Shown piece by piece: positions 35,639 to 48,417 of a DNA stretch of 64,000 bases. Every line of letters begins with the position of its first letter. Within the stretch, counting starts at the first letter, position 1. Both the position numbers and the translations under genes were made by a program. The stretch is from Pseudogemmobacter lacusdianii (GTDB lineage: Bacteria; Pseudomonadota; Alphaproteobacteria; Rhodobacterales; Rhodobacteraceae). A model generated the notes under the pieces. That model was not told the origin of the DNA, ran no database searches, and saw nothing but the letters and a program-made list of their open reading frames with translations. The stretch lies in the NCBI RefSeq assembly GCF_030848395.1, contig NZ_JAVDBT010000005.1, forward strand, positions 224,737 through 288,736, read 5' to 3'.

Positions 35639-35750
35639 ACTCTATCTCTGCGTTTCCGCTTCGATCTCTCGACGTTTCCGTCTCGATGTCGGCTATTTAG
35701 TGGGCTGCGCGGGGGGCTGCAAGAGGAAAAATGCAGTCCCGCGCAATATC

Positions 35751-36086
35751 TTAAACTTCTTCTTCGTCGCCCGCGACATCAGCCAATTCGTCCAACGAGA
35801 CGTTGTCGTCGCTGTCATCCTCGAGCAGGTCATCATCGATCTCGGCCTCATCAGAGACCGCTGCTTCGAGCAGATCATCATCGGCTTCCAGATCGTCGAC
35901 CAGAACGTCGTCGTCTTTCTCGGGAGCGACCCGAGCGATCACAGCGGCAGCCATTTTGCGGCGTGCGGATTCAATATCCACCACTTCGCCGGTATAGGGG
36001 CTGACCACGGGTACGCGATTCAGGTCATAGAAGCGCTTGCCAGTCGTCGGGCAGATACGTTTCGTGCCCCATTCTGCTTTGGGCAT
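35751..36086 (-). CDS. FYDLN acid-domain protein (TIGR02300 type)
   Basis: A 111-residue protein starting MPKAEWGTKRICPTTGKRFYDLN, the invariant N-terminal signature of this alphaproteobacterial family, followed by PVVSPYTGEVV and then a long Asp/Glu-rich tail (from about residue 57). The CPTTGKRFYDL part resembles one half of a zinc ribbon, but only one Cys is present. Function is unknown. It lies next to tRNA-Ala, which is a common location, and is divergent from the YgjP-type gene. Confidence 0.9.
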   Translation of the reverse strand: MPKAEWGTKRICPTTGKRFYDLNRVPVVSPYTGEVVDIESARRKMAAAVIARVAPEKDDDVLVDDLEADDDLLEAAVSDEAEIDDDLLEDDSDDNVSLDELADVAGDEEEV

Positions 36087-36219
36087 GGGTTATCCCCTTC
36101 AACGGATGTCCAGAAACCCGCCCCTTGCCACAGGCACCGGGCGGTGTCAAAGCCTTTTGGTCCAGTGCCGAAATGGCGATCACACCCCAACCGTTCAAGG
36201 GGATTGCGCGAGGCTTTTT

Positions 36220-36939
36220 ATGCCGGTTCTTCCGGGAGATCCGCCGATCGAAGTGCATCTGCGCCGCTCCGCGCAAGCGCGGCGCTTCTCGCTGCGTGTC
36301 TCGCGGCTCGATGGCAAGGTGACGCTGTCGCTGCCGACCCGTGCGCGGGAACGTGAGGCTTTGGCCTTTCTGGCCGGTCAAGAGGGCTGGCTGCGCCGGA
36401 CTTTGGGGGAAATGCCGGAATCACAGCGCGCGGGCGTCGGTATCGGCAGCTTGGTCCCGGTCGAGGGGCGGATGCTGGAACTGGTGCAAGGCACTGGCCG
36501 CGCTATCAAAGTTGACGGCGACCAGCTTTTGGTGCCGGGCGATCCGGCCCGCGCGGGCGTGCGGCTGCAAGCTTGGCTCAAGGTGCTGGCGCGCGACCGG
36601 CTGGCGATTGCCTCGACCCGTTATGCCGCACAATTGGGGCGCAGCTATGCGCGGCTCAGCCTGCGCGACACCCGCTCACGCTGGGGTTCGTGCAGCCATG
36701 ACGGCACTTTGATGTATTCCTGGCGGCTGATTATGGCCCCGCCTTCGGTGCTGGACTATGTCGCCGCCCATGAATGCGCGCATCTCATTGAGATGAACCA
36801 TTCCCCGGCCTTCTGGGCGGTGGTTGAGAGCATCTACCCCAATTGGCAGCGCCAGCGCGGCTGGCTGCATGACCAAGGCAGCAGCTTGCACCGCTACCGA
36901 TTCGCCAGCACCACGTCAGAGCCTGAGGACAGGGATTGA
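36220..36939 (+). CDS. YgjP/WLM-type M48-like zinc metallopeptidase (DUF45)
   Basis: A 239-residue cytosolic protein of the YgjP/SprT-like family. The zinc site is H184-E185-x-x-H188 in HECAHLIEMNHSPAFW, with His194 as probable third ligand. The preceding LRDTRSRWGSCSHDGTLMYSWRL block is a family hallmark. ATG at 36220 is preferred to a longer frame that overlaps the FYDLN gene antisense and lacks family similarity. It is followed closely by a GntR gene whose possible TTG start overlaps its end. Confidence 0.87.
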   Translation: MPVLPGDPPIEVHLRRSAQARRFSLRVSRLDGKVTLSLPTRAREREALAFLAGQEGWLRRTLGEMPESQRAGVGIGSLVPVEGRMLELVQGTGRAIKVDGDQLLVPGDPARAGVRLQAWLKVLARDRLAIASTRYAAQLGRSYARLSLRDTRSRWGSCSHDGTLMYSWRLIMAPPSVLDYVAAHECAHLIEMNHSPAFWAVVESIYPNWQRQRGWLHDQGSSLHRYRFASTTSEPEDRD

Positions 36940-36971
36940 CCGCCCCCGCTGGCGGTGCTTCCCTCCGCGGC

Positions 36972-37619
36972 ATGATTGCGCCTCGTCCCACCGATCCCAA
37001 TGCCTCCGCCCATGAGCGGCTTTATCGCGCGCTGCGCCAGCAGGTGTTGCATGGTGAACTGGCCCCCGGCCAAGCGCTGACCCTGCGCGGTCTTGGCAAA
37101 ACCTTTGGCGTCTCGATGACCCCAGCGCGTGAGGCGGTGCGGCGGCTGGTGGCGGAAGGCGCGCTGACGCTGACCTCCTCGGGCCGGATCAGCACGCCGG
37201 AATTATCCCCCGAGAGGATCGAGGAGCTGGCCGCGATCCGCGCCATGCTGGAACCTGAGCTGGCCTCGCGCGCCTTGCCCCGTGCGCATTTCGCGTTGAT
37301 CGAGCGGCTTGCGGCGATCAATTCGCTGAACGCCGAAGCGGCGGTGAAGCAAGATGCCGTCGCTTACGTCCGCACGAACCTTGAGTTTCACCGCACGCTT
37401 TATCTGCGCGCCCAATCCCCCGCCATGCTGGCTCTGTGCGAGACCGTCTGGCTGCAACTTGGCCCCACCATGCGCGCGGTCTATGCGCGGCTGAAGCGGC
37501 GCGAGCCGCCGCAGCACCACCGCATGATCCTTGCAGCCCTGAAGGCAGGCGACGAGCCGGGCCTGCGCCTTGCGGTGCGCACCGATGTCACCCAAGGCCT
37601 GCGGCATCTCAGCGGCTGA
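36972..37619 (+). CDS. GntR-family regulator (FadR/FCD type)
   Basis: From the ATG at 36972 it is 215 residues. Winged helix at about 14-75 (HERLYRALRQQVLHGELAPG, then TFGVSMTPAREAVRRLVAEGAL), followed by an FCD domain with ELAAIRAMLEPELASRAL, the His in NLEFHRTLYLRAQSP and HHRMILAALKAGD. Such regulators sense small carboxylates through a metal site. An upstream TTG at 36936, spaced 7 bases from GAGG and overlapping the protease stop, is an alternative start. The target is unknown; no obvious transporter lies directly beside it. Confidence 0.85.
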   Translation: MIAPRPTDPNASAHERLYRALRQQVLHGELAPGQALTLRGLGKTFGVSMTPAREAVRRLVAEGALTLTSSGRISTPELSPERIEELAAIRAMLEPELASRALPRAHFALIERLAAINSLNAEAAVKQDAVAYVRTNLEFHRTLYLRAQSPAMLALCETVWLQLGPTMRAVYARLKRREPPQHHRMILAALKAGDEPGLRLAVRTDVTQGLRHLSG

Positions 37620-37628
37620 TCCAATTGA

Positions 37629-37725
37629 GCGCCTTGCGGCGCAAAGTATTTCTCCGCCTCTGCGCCTGCGGCGCAACCGGCGGTTCGTGCCTCCGGCGGG
37701 GATATTTTTGTTCTGAAAGAGAACT
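37629..37725. repeat. Intergenic palindrome cluster, copy C-like element
   Basis: Two small perfect hairpins of the same sequence, GCGCC-loop-GGCGC, lie at 37629-37642 and 37662-37674. They are followed by GCCTCCGGCGGGGATATTTTT and TTCTGAAAGAGAA. In reverse complement this tail (TCTCTTTCAG...AAAAATATCC) resembles the flank of the hairpin at 1325-1345. The element fills the gap between a GntR gene and the pirin gene. Confidence 0.45.
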
Positions 37726-37840
37726 TGTGCGTTTTCGCACTTTAAGGGGCTTGGTTTCGGGGTTTCTGTGCGGGTGTCTTTGGGTCATCTTCTGACCATA
37801 CCGGCGCTTTAGAGCAACCGCGCCGAGGAAGGAGACCCCA

Positions 37841-38752
37841 ATGTCCATTCGTCCGGTGATCGAGACCCGTCGCGCCCAGCCCTTTGTCGAGGGCGCTGGC
37901 GTCAACCTGCATCGCGCCTTTGGCTTCACCGACCCGACCGAGGCCGATCCCTTCCTCTTGTTCGATGATTTCCGTGGCGATCATCCCAGCGACTACTCCG
38001 CGGGTTTCCCTTGGCATCCGCATCGCGGCATCGAGACCATCACCTATGTTTTGGCGGGCACCGTTGAGCATGGCGATTCCCTTGGCAATCGCGGGATCTT
38101 GGGGCCGGGGTCTTTGCAGCTGATGACGGCGGGCCGTGGGATCTTGCACCAAGAGATGCCGAAAGGCGATGCGCAGGGCCGGATGCATGGCTTCCAGCTT
38201 TGGGGCAACCTGCCGCGCGATCTGAAGATGACCGACCCGCGTTATCAAGACGTGCCGGGGGTGGAACTGCCCGAGCGGCATGAGGATGATGGCACCTCGA
38301 TCCGGGTGGTGATCGGCGATTATCGCGGGGTGAAGAGCCCGGTCGAAGGCATCGCCGCCGATCCGCAATACCTTGATATCTTCGTGCCTGCCGGCAAGCG
38401 CAAGACGTTCAAGGTCGACACCCATCGTCGTGCCTTTGCCTATGTCTTTGAAGGGGCAGGGCGGTTCCGCGATGCCGCTCATCCCGAAGGCGTGCTTTTG
38501 GAAAAAGAGGTGCGCGGCCAAGAGGTCAATATCCGTGACCTCTCCGGCAACCGCACGCTTGTGCGCTTTGGCGCGGGCGATGAGGTGACGGTGACGGCGG
38601 GGCCGGAAGGTGTGCGCTTCCTTTTGATCTCGGGTGCGCCAATCGAAGAGCCGGTGGCTTGGGCCGGGCCGATCGTGATGAACAGCCAAGAAGAGCTGCG
38701 CCAAGCCTTTGCCGAGCTGCGCAATGGCACCTTCATCAAGCCTGCGCATTAA
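37841..38752 (+). CDS. Pirin-family protein
   Basis: A 303-residue bicupin. N-terminal metal motif FPWHPHRGIETITYVLAGTVEHGD provides H59 and H61, with GILHQEMP supplying the second His/Glu pair, as in pirins that bind iron and, in some species, act as quercetinases. The C-terminal cupin has RRAFAYVFEGAGRF. The ATG at 37841 follows AAGGAG. It is monocistronic, bounded downstream by a convergent terminator with lpd. Biological role in bacteria is not settled. Confidence 0.91.
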   Translation: MSIRPVIETRRAQPFVEGAGVNLHRAFGFTDPTEADPFLLFDDFRGDHPSDYSAGFPWHPHRGIETITYVLAGTVEHGDSLGNRGILGPGSLQLMTAGRGILHQEMPKGDAQGRMHGFQLWGNLPRDLKMTDPRYQDVPGVELPERHEDDGTSIRVVIGDYRGVKSPVEGIAADPQYLDIFVPAGKRKTFKVDTHRRAFAYVFEGAGRFRDAAHPEGVLLEKEVRGQEVNIRDLSGNRTLVRFGAGDEVTVTAGPEGVRFLLISGAPIEEPVAWAGPIVMNSQEELRQAFAELRNGTFIKPAH

Positions 38753-38779
38753 GGCCCGGGCATTAAGCTTCCCAAATGA

Positions 38780-38809
38780 AAACGGCGGCGGATTTCTCCG
38801 CCGCCGTTT
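38780..38809. terminator. Bidirectional terminator between pirin gene and lpd
   Basis: AAACGGCGGCGG (38780-38791 with flanking A) and CCGCCGCCGTTT (38798-38809) form a perfect 12-bp stem with a 6-base loop. A-rich bases precede it and TTTGTCTTT follows, so it can terminate transcription from both convergent genes. Confidence 0.85.
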
Positions 38810-38813
38810 GTCT

Positions 38814-40202
38814 TTAGGCGTGGATTGCGCCGTCGCCGCAGGCCAGAGCCGCCTCACGCACCGCTTCCGAGAAGGTCGGGTGGGCGTGGCAGGTCAGCGC
38901 CACATCCTGCGCCGAGGCGCCGAATTCCATCGCCACGCAGATCTCATGGATCAGATCGCCCGCACCCGGCCCGATGATATGGCAGCCGAGCACGCGGTCG
39001 GTTTCCTGATCGGCCAGAAGCTTCACAAAGCCCTCGCCTTGGAACACGGCTTTCGCCCGCGCATTGCCCATGAAGGAGAATTTGCCGACCTTATAGGCGC
39101 GGCCTTCTTCCTTCAGCTGCTCTTCGGTTTTGCCGACCGAGGCGACTTCGGGGGTGGTATAGACCACACCCGGGATCACGGCGTAATTCACATGGCCATG
39201 TTTGCCGGCGATGGTTTCGGCCACCGCCATGCCCTCATCCTCGGCCTTATGGGCGAGCATCGGGCCGGCGACCGCATCACCGATCGCGTAAAGGCCGGGG
39301 ATATTGGTGGCGAGATGGTCATTGGTTTTGATGGTGCCGCGCGGGCCCATCTCAACGCCCAAAGCCTCAAGGCCCAGACCCGTGGTATAGGGTTTGCGGC
39401 CCGTGGCGACGAGGACGACCTCGGCCTCGATCTCGCCGGGCTTGTCGTCTTTGCGCAGCTTCCATGCGACTTTCGCGACATTGCCTTGGCGTTCCACCAC
39501 TTGCACCGCCGCACCCAGCACGAATTTGATGCCTTGCTTGGCCAAGATGCGCTGGAAGCTTTTGGCGACCTCGGCGTCCATGCCGGGGGTGATCGCGTCG
39601 AGATATTCGACCACGGTCACTTCGGCGCCCAGACGGGCATAGACCGAGCCCATCTCAAGCCCGATCACACCGGCGCCGATCACCACCATCGATTTGGGGA
39701 TCTTCGGCAGCGAGAGCGCGCCGGTCGAGGTGACGATGACCTCTTCATCCACCGTGATGCCCGGCAGGACCGAAGCCTCAGACCCCGTGGCGATGACGAT
39801 GTTTTTCGCCGAATGGACTTCCTCGCCGACCTTCACTTGGCCGGGGGCGGTGATCTCACCCCAACCTTTCAGCCAGGTGACTTTGTTCTTTTTGAACAGG
39901 AACTCGATGCCCTTGGTGTTGCCCGAGATCACATCATCCTTGTAGCGCAGCATCTTTTCCCAATCCACGCTGGGATTGGCGCCCATCAGGCCCATTTTCT
40001 CAAAGTTGGTTTGGGCTTCGTGGAGCTGATGCGTGGCGTTCAGCAAAGCTTTCGACGGGATGCAGCCAACGTTCAGGCAGGTGCCGCCAAGGGTTTCACG
40101 CCCTTCGACGCAAGCGGTTTTCAAGCCAAGCTGGGCGGCCCGAATGGCGCAGACATAGCCGCCGGGGCCGCCGCCAATAACGATCAGGTCGAAGTCAGCC
40201 AT
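38814..40202 (-). CDS. lpd: Dihydrolipoyl dehydrogenase (E3)
   Basis: A 462-residue flavoprotein that reoxidises dihydrolipoamide in 2-oxo-acid dehydrogenase complexes, here most likely the 2-oxoglutarate complex. FAD motif GGGPGGYV at 10-17, redox-active disulfide C42/C47 in [16 protein letters not shown] motif [19 protein letters not shown], and the C-terminal [13 protein letters not shown] with the catalytic His-Glu pair. It lies downstream of sucB on the same strand, separated by small unrelated genes, so it may have its own promoter. Confidence 0.96.
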   Translation of the reverse strand: MADFDLIVIGGGPGGYVCAIRAAQLGLKTACVEGRETLGGTCLNVGCIPSKALLNATHQLHEAQTNFEKMGLMGANPSVDWEKMLRYKDDVISGNTKGIEFLFKKNKVTWLKGWGEITAPGQVKVGEEVHSAKNIVIATGSEASVLPGITVDEEVIVTSTGALSLPKIPKSMVVIGAGVIGLEMGSVYARLGAEVTVVEYLDAITPGMDAEVAKSFQRILAKQGIKFVLGAAVQVVERQGNVAKVAWKLRKDDKPGEIEAEVVLVATGRKPYTTGLGLEALGVEMGPRGTIKTNDHLATNIPGLYAIGDAVAGPMLAHKAEDEGMAVAETIAGKHGHVNYAVIPGVVYTTPEVASVGKTEEQLKEEGRAYKVGKFSFMGNARAKAVFQGEGFVKLLADQETDRVLGCHIIGPGAGDLIHEICVAMEFGASAQDVALTCHAHPTFSEAVREAALACGDGAIHA

Positions 40203-40227
40203 GGGGTTTCTCCTTATAGGCCGAAGG

Positions 40228-40248
40228 CCGGGGGCTGCCTGCCCCCGG
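40228..40248. repeat. GC-rich hairpin, copy B of a dispersed intergenic element
   Basis: CCGGGGG (40228-40234) and CCCCCGG (40242-40248) flank a 7-base loop, exactly the stem sequence and geometry seen at 1325-1345. The right flank CGTCCGGGGATAGTTAAGTTCTGA resembles the inverse of that copy's flank. It sits between the MAPEG gene and lpd on the same strand and could also attenuate read-through. Confidence 0.55.
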
Positions 40249-40281
40249 ACGTCCGGGGATAGTTAAGTTCTGATAAAGCGG

Positions 40282-40689
40282 TCAGAGCAGAGCTGCGACC
40301 AGAAGGGTGAGGGTTGCGAGAAAGCCAATCGCCCAGATCGCCGAGCGCCAGGGGCGCCAGCCAAGGGCATAGGCCGGGATGTAGAGGATGCGGGCGGCAA
40401 GGAAGATCCAAGCGGCCGTTTGGGTGAGCGGGCTGGACTGGCCCGAAAGGGTGATCGTCACCACGGCGAGGGTGAAAAGGATCAGCGCCTCGAAATGATT
40501 GTTGAGCGCGCGTTGCAGCCTTGCCGTGCGGATCGAAAGCTGCCGCGAGGGCGGTCGGTCGCGGGCCGAGGAGGTATAGCCGGTCCCAAGCTCGATATTC
40601 GCCGGGATGGCGAAGAGCAGGAATTGCAGCGCTTGCAAGAGGCCGCATAGCGCGAGGACGGTCAGCTCTGGCGTCATAAGGTCGGGCAT
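40282..40689 (-). CDS. MAPEG family membrane protein, copy 1
   Basis: A 135-residue protein with four hydrophobic segments and the MAPEG pattern: RTARLQRALNNHFEALILFT (about 53-72) and ARILYIPAYALGWRPWRSAIW (about 99-119). MAPEG proteins act in eicosanoid and glutathione metabolism in eukaryotes; bacterial members have no settled role. It is a tandem paralogue of the next gene upstream, one base away. Start could be the ATG at 40677 (MTPELTVL), which aligns with the paralogue's start. Confidence 0.82.
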   Translation of the reverse strand: MPDLMTPELTVLALCGLLQALQFLLFAIPANIELGTGYTSSARDRPPSRQLSIRTARLQRALNNHFEALILFTLAVVTITLSGQSSPLTQTAAWIFLAARILYIPAYALGWRPWRSAIWAIGFLATLTLLVAALL

Positions 40690-40690
40690 C

Positions 40691-41083
40691 TCAGAACAGC
40701 CCGATGATCAAAAGCGCCATGGTGGCACCTGCGCCCAGAGCCCAGATGAGCGAGCGCCAAGGCTGCCAGCCAAGCGCATAGGCCGGCACATAGATCGCCC
40801 GCAGCGCCACATAGAGCCAAGCCAAAACCGCCGTGGTGGCCGAGGTCTTCTGCGCCAGCACCACCACAAGCACGGCAATGATGAAGGGGCCGATATTCTC
40901 GGTGAAATTGGCATTGGCGCGGCGCAGGCGCAGGGTCAGCGGCGAGAGTTGTGCTTCTAGGTTCTCGCGCGTGCCGGCATTGCCCTCACGCCCGATGTCG
41001 CGGGTCAGGAAGCGTTGCGACACGAAGATGCTGGCGAAATGCACGAAGGCAGCGGCGGCAAGGGCGGCAAGTTCTGGGGTCAT
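40691..41083 (-). CDS. MAPEG family membrane protein, copy 2
   Basis: A 130-residue protein starting MTPELAALAAAAFVH, with LRRANANFTENIGPFIIAVL and LRAIYVPAYALGWQPWRSLIW, closely parallel to the adjacent copy. The two clearly arose by tandem duplication and then diverged in the first half. Both are in one leftward unit with a hypothetical gene upstream and lpd downstream. Function is unknown. Confidence 0.82.
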   Translation of the reverse strand: MTPELAALAAAAFVHFASIFVSQRFLTRDIGREGNAGTRENLEAQLSPLTLRLRRANANFTENIGPFIIAVLVVVLAQKTSATTAVLAWLYVALRAIYVPAYALGWQPWRSLIWALGAGATMALLIIGLF

Positions 41084-41141
41084 CTGAAAGCTCTCTCCAC
41101 AGCCGATCTGACGGCGTAACGGGCGGAATTTGCGGCCATTG

Positions 41142-41381
41142 TCACAAGGTCTTCAGGAACCGGGCCGTGCCTGCGCCATGCAATTCACCTTCCACCTTCA
41201 ACCATTCCTCGGCCCCCGACCGGTCGCGCAGTTCGAACAGGCAAACCACTGCGCCATTGGCCTCATCGCGCCAGATTTGCAAAAGCGAAAGGCCCGCCGC
41301 TGCGCGCATCTCGGCCCTGGCGTCGAAATCCTGTTGCCAAGCGGCAGGATCAGCGGCGGCGTAGTCGAGAAGAAGCTGCAT
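41142..41381 (-). CDS. Hypothetical protein, 79 residues
   Basis: A short soluble protein starting MQLLLDYAAADPAAWQQDFD. The predicted alternation of a strand, helix (AAWQQDFDARAEMRAAAG), strands (LSLLQIWRDEANGAVVCLFEL) and helix (SGAEEWLKVEGEL) suggests a small ferredoxin-like, dimeric alpha+beta barrel fold as in monooxygenase-like stress proteins. That is a structural guess. It precedes the MAPEG pair on the same strand after 58 bp. Codon use matches its neighbours. Confidence 0.62.
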   Translation of the reverse strand: MQLLLDYAAADPAAWQQDFDARAEMRAAAGLSLLQIWRDEANGAVVCLFELRDRSGAEEWLKVEGELHGAGTARFLKTL

Positions 41382-41498
41382 CGGCGGGCCCTTTCAACTG
41401 TGGTCGTGTCAACTCGGACGTGAGGCAACAAGATTGACTCAGTTACAAGTCAACCCTCATTAATGTTCCATTAAGCATTCAAACATTGGAGCCAAGAC

Positions 41499-41624
41499 AT
41501 GAAACTGACCTTTACAGCCGTCGTAGCCCTTTTCATGGCAAGTCAAGCAATTGCCCACAGCGGTGGTACAAACTCTGCGGGTTGCCATAACGACACGAAA
41601 ACGGGCGGCTATCACTGTCATTGA
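41499..41624 (+). CDS. Small secreted YHCH-motif protein, 41 residues
   Basis: MKLTFTAVVALFMASQAIA is a signal peptide; the mature part is only about 22 residues, HSGGTNSAGCHNDTKTGGYHCH. This Cys/His-rich motif (HSGG-x3-GCH-x5-GxYHCH) is known as a short domain in larger exported bacterial proteins, often with nucleases, and looks suited to binding a metal. ATG at 41499 has GGAG about 6-9 bases upstream, and a good terminator follows 29 bases after the stop. AT content is higher than in the neighbours. Confidence 0.8.
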   Translation: MKLTFTAVVALFMASQAIAHSGGTNSAGCHNDTKTGGYHCH

Positions 41625-41653
41625 ACATCCGGACCCCAGCTGTCGAAGCTGAT

Positions 41654-41674
41654 AAGGCGGGCATTGCCCGCCTT
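41654..41674. terminator. Terminator between the YHCH peptide gene and sucB
   Basis: AAGGCGGGC (41654-41662) and GCCCGCCTT (41666-41674) form a perfect 9-bp stem with a 3-base loop. AAGTTTTATT follows on the + strand, giving an intrinsic terminator for the small peptide gene. It also lies 9 bases past the sucB stop and may serve that gene in the other direction. Confidence 0.85.
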
Positions 41675-41682
41675 AAGTTTTA

Positions 41683-42927
41683 TTACAGATCCATCAGCAG
41701 GCGGCGGGGATCTTCCAGCGCCTCTTTAACGCGGACGAGGAAGGTCACAGCGCCTTTGCCGTCGACGATGCGGTGATCGTAGCTCAAAGCCAGATACATC
41801 ATCGGGCGGATCACGATCTGACCATTGACCACCACCGGGCGGTCTTGGATCTTATGCATGCCCAGAATACCCGATTGCGGCGGGTTCAGGATCGGCGAGG
41901 ACATCAGCGAGCCGTAGACGCCACCGTTCGAGATGGTGAACGAACCACCTTGCATCTCGGCCATCGAGAGCTTGCCGTCACGGGCGCGCAGGCCCAACTC
42001 GGCGATCTTTTTCTCGATCGCAGCAAAGCCCATCTGATCGGCGTCACGGACAACCGGAACCACCAGACCCGAGGGCGTGCCAACAGCCACGCCCATATGG
42101 ACGTAGTTTTTATAGACCACATCGGTGCCGTCGATCTCGGCATTGACCTCGGGGACTTCTTTCAAAGCATGGGTGCAGGCTTTGACGAAGAAGGACATGA
42201 AGCCCAGCTTCACGCCATGCTTCCTCTCGAAGGCATCCTTGTATTCGTTGCGCAAGGCCATGATGCCCGACATATCGACCTCGTTATAGGTCGTCAGCAT
42301 CGCGGCAGTGTTCTGCGCATCCTTCAGCCGGCGCGCGATGGTCTGGCGCAGGCGGGTCATCTTCACGCGCTCTTCGCGGGCCGCATCATCGGCCGGAACC
42401 GGGGCGCGCGGGATCGCGGCTTGGGCCGGGGCCGGGGCCACAGCCGCTGCCGCCGCACCCGAGGCACCAGCAACCGCACGGGCCACGTCTTCCTTCATCA
42501 CCCGGCCATCTTTGCCGGTGGCCTGCACGGCGTCACGCGACAGGCCGGCTTCCGCCATGGCCTTCTTGGCCGAGGGCGCATCTTCCACATCGGCGCGCGG
42601 GGTCACCACTTCGGGGCCAGCGCCGGGCGAACCCACAGCGGCAGCCGCCTCGGCCTTCGGCTCAGCCGCTTTCGGAGCGACAGCACCGGCAGCGCCTTCG
42701 GTCACAATCGCCAGCCGCGCACTGGCGGCAACCGTGGTGCCTTCCGGCGCCAAGATCTCGGCCAGAACGCCCGAAACCGGCGAGGGCACTTCGACCGAGA
42801 CCTTATCGGTCTCCAACTCGCAAAGCATCTCGTCTTGCTTCACCACATCGCCGGGCTTCTTGAACCAGGTCGACACCGTGGCTTCGGAAACGCTTTCGCC
42901 CAGGGTGGGCACCATGACATCGGTCAT
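41683..42927 (-). CDS. sucB: 2-oxoglutarate dehydrogenase E2, dihydrolipoyl succinyltransferase
   Basis: A 414-residue core enzyme that transfers succinyl from lipoamide to CoA. N-terminal lipoyl domain with Lys42 in [11 protein letters not shown], an Ala/Pro linker, the E3-binding domain (about 115-150; [18 protein letters not shown]) and a catalytic domain with His385 and Asp389 in [10 protein letters not shown]. It lies 11 bp after sucA, so the two are in one operon, and is followed by a terminator rather than directly by lpd. Confidence 0.96.
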   Translation of the reverse strand: MTDVMVPTLGESVSEATVSTWFKKPGDVVKQDEMLCELETDKVSVEVPSPVSGVLAEILAPEGTTVAASARLAIVTEGAAGAVAPKAAEPKAEAAAAVGSPGAGPEVVTPRADVEDAPSAKKAMAEAGLSRDAVQATGKDGRVMKEDVARAVAGASGAAAAAVAPAPAQAAIPRAPVPADDAAREERVKMTRLRQTIARRLKDAQNTAAMLTTYNEVDMSGIMALRNEYKDAFERKHGVKLGFMSFFVKACTHALKEVPEVNAEIDGTDVVYKNYVHMGVAVGTPSGLVVPVVRDADQMGFAAIEKKIAELGLRARDGKLSMAEMQGGSFTISNGGVYGSLMSSPILNPPQSGILGMHKIQDRPVVVNGQIVIRPMMYLALSYDHRIVDGKGAVTFLVRVKEALEDPRRLLMDL

Positions 42928-42938
42928 ATCTAACTCCT

Positions 42939-45905
<2,967 letters not shown>

Positions 45906-45995
45906 TGAATTACCTCAAGCCGGGTGGACCGTATCGGTTTTGGTCTTCTAGGGCGGGCGCGGTTAGGCGACGTCTTTAGCATATTAAGTTGGCAA

Positions 45996-46033
45996 AAGGC
46001 GGGCAGGGCGCATCACGCCACTTGCCCGCCTTT
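45996..46033 (-). terminator. Strong hairpin terminator between sucD and sucA
   Basis: AAAGGCGGGCA (45996-46006) pairs perfectly with TGCCCGCCTTT (46023-46033); the 16-base loop contains GGCG/CGCC and can extend the structure. In the direction of sucD transcription the stem ends in CCTTTTGCC. It begins 8 bases past the sucD stop and probably separates sucCD from sucAB transcription, at least partly. Confidence 0.8.
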
Positions 46034-46040
46034 GGATAGA

Positions 46041-46925
46041 TTAGCCTTTGATGGCTTTCAGCACAGCTTCACCCAGCGTTGCCGGGCTGTCGGCCACGAC
46101 GATGCCTGCGCTTAGCATGGCTTCGATCTTGGATTCCGCATCGCCTTTGCCGCCAGCGACGATCGCGCCAGCATGGCCCATGCGGCGGCCCGGAGGTGCG
46201 GTGCGGCCAGCGATGAAGCCAGCGGTCGGCTTCCAACGGCCTTTTTTCTTCTCGTCAGCCAAGAACTGCGCGGCTTCTTCTTCGGCCGAGCCACCGATCT
46301 CACCGATCATGATGATCGAGGTGGTTTCGGGATCTGCGAGGAACATCTCCAGCACGTCGATATGCTCGGTGCCCTTGATCGGGTCGCCGCCGATGCCGAC
46401 AGCCGAGGACTGGCCCAGACCAACATCGGTGGTTTGCTTCACGGCTTCATAGGTCAGCGTGCCCGAGCGCGAGACCACACCCACCGAGCCGACCGAGAAG
46501 ATCGAGCCCGGCATGATGCCGATTTTGCACTGGTTCGGAGTCATCACGCCGGGGCAGTTCGGCCCAATCAGACGCGACTTCGAATTGATCAAAGCGCGCT
46601 TCACTTTCATCATGTCGAGCACCGGGATGCCTTCGGTGATGCAAACGATCAGCTCGATCTCTGCATCGATGGCTTCCAGGATCGAGTCAGCCGCGAAGGG
46701 CGGCGGCACATAGATCGCGGTCGCGGTCGCGCCAGTGCGCTCCACCGCTTCATGCACCGAGTCAAAGACCGGCAGGTTAAGATGCGTGGTGCCGCCCTTG
46801 CCGGGGGTCACACCGCCCACCATTTGCGTGCCGTAAGCGATCGCTTGTTCCGAGTGGAACGTGCCTTGGCTGCCGGTGAAGCCTTGGCAGATCACCTTGG
46901 TATTCTTGTCAATGAGAACGGCCAT
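46041..46925 (-). CDS. sucD: Succinyl-CoA synthetase, alpha subunit
   Basis: A 294-residue subunit; ATG at 46925 gives the standard start [21 protein letters not shown]. The phosphohistidine is His251 in the [14 protein letters not shown] block; CoA-binding residues lie in the N-terminal Rossmann domain. With SucC it converts succinyl-CoA to succinate with nucleoside triphosphate formation. A 12-codon extension upstream in frame is not family-like. It follows sucC by 94 bp. Confidence 0.96.
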   Translation of the reverse strand: MAVLIDKNTKVICQGFTGSQGTFHSEQAIAYGTQMVGGVTPGKGGTTHLNLPVFDSVHEAVERTGATATAIYVPPPFAADSILEAIDAEIELIVCITEGIPVLDMMKVKRALINSKSRLIGPNCPGVMTPNQCKIGIMPGSIFSVGSVGVVSRSGTLTYEAVKQTTDVGLGQSSAVGIGGDPIKGTEHIDVLEMFLADPETTSIIMIGEIGGSAEEEAAQFLADEKKKGRWKPTAGFIAGRTAPPGRRMGHAGAIVAGGKGDAESKIEAMLSAGIVVADSPATLGEAVLKAIKG

Positions 46926-47019
46926 CGGGGCCTCCATATCTAGCGTTGGTTGCCCGGACATCCGCCGGGCCGCATTGAAATTACGGGGTCGCGTCGGGGG
47001 CAGGGCCCCCTTCGAAACC

Positions 47020-48213
<1,194 letters not shown>

Positions 48214-48322
48214 GCAATCACTCCGGTGAGGCGTCAGGTTTGGGGGGTTCTGCCACAAAACAAAGGGGGGGCCAAAGCGATTTTCCGTGCGCAGCGGCAA
48301 ATCGGCAGAGAATGGCAGATTA

Positions 48323-48374
48323 TGTGATCACAGAATTTAAAAGTGTGATCACAGTTTCAAAAACTGTGATCACC
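48323..48374. promoter_or_regulatory. Three TGTGATCACA palindromes, 21-bp spaced, upstream of sucC
   Basis: TGTGATCACA occurs at 48323-48332 and 48344-48353, and TGTGATCACC at 48365-48374. The spacing is exactly 21 bp in both steps, i.e. two DNA turns, so bound proteins would sit on one face. The surrounding bases are AT-rich. The same core occurs three times upstream of sdhC. These are strong candidates for operators of a TCA-cycle regulator; its identity is not given by the window. Confidence 0.8.
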
Positions 48375-48417
48375 CGGTTTGCTTGCAGCCCATTGCAGGG
48401 GCGATTCGCAGTAAAAA

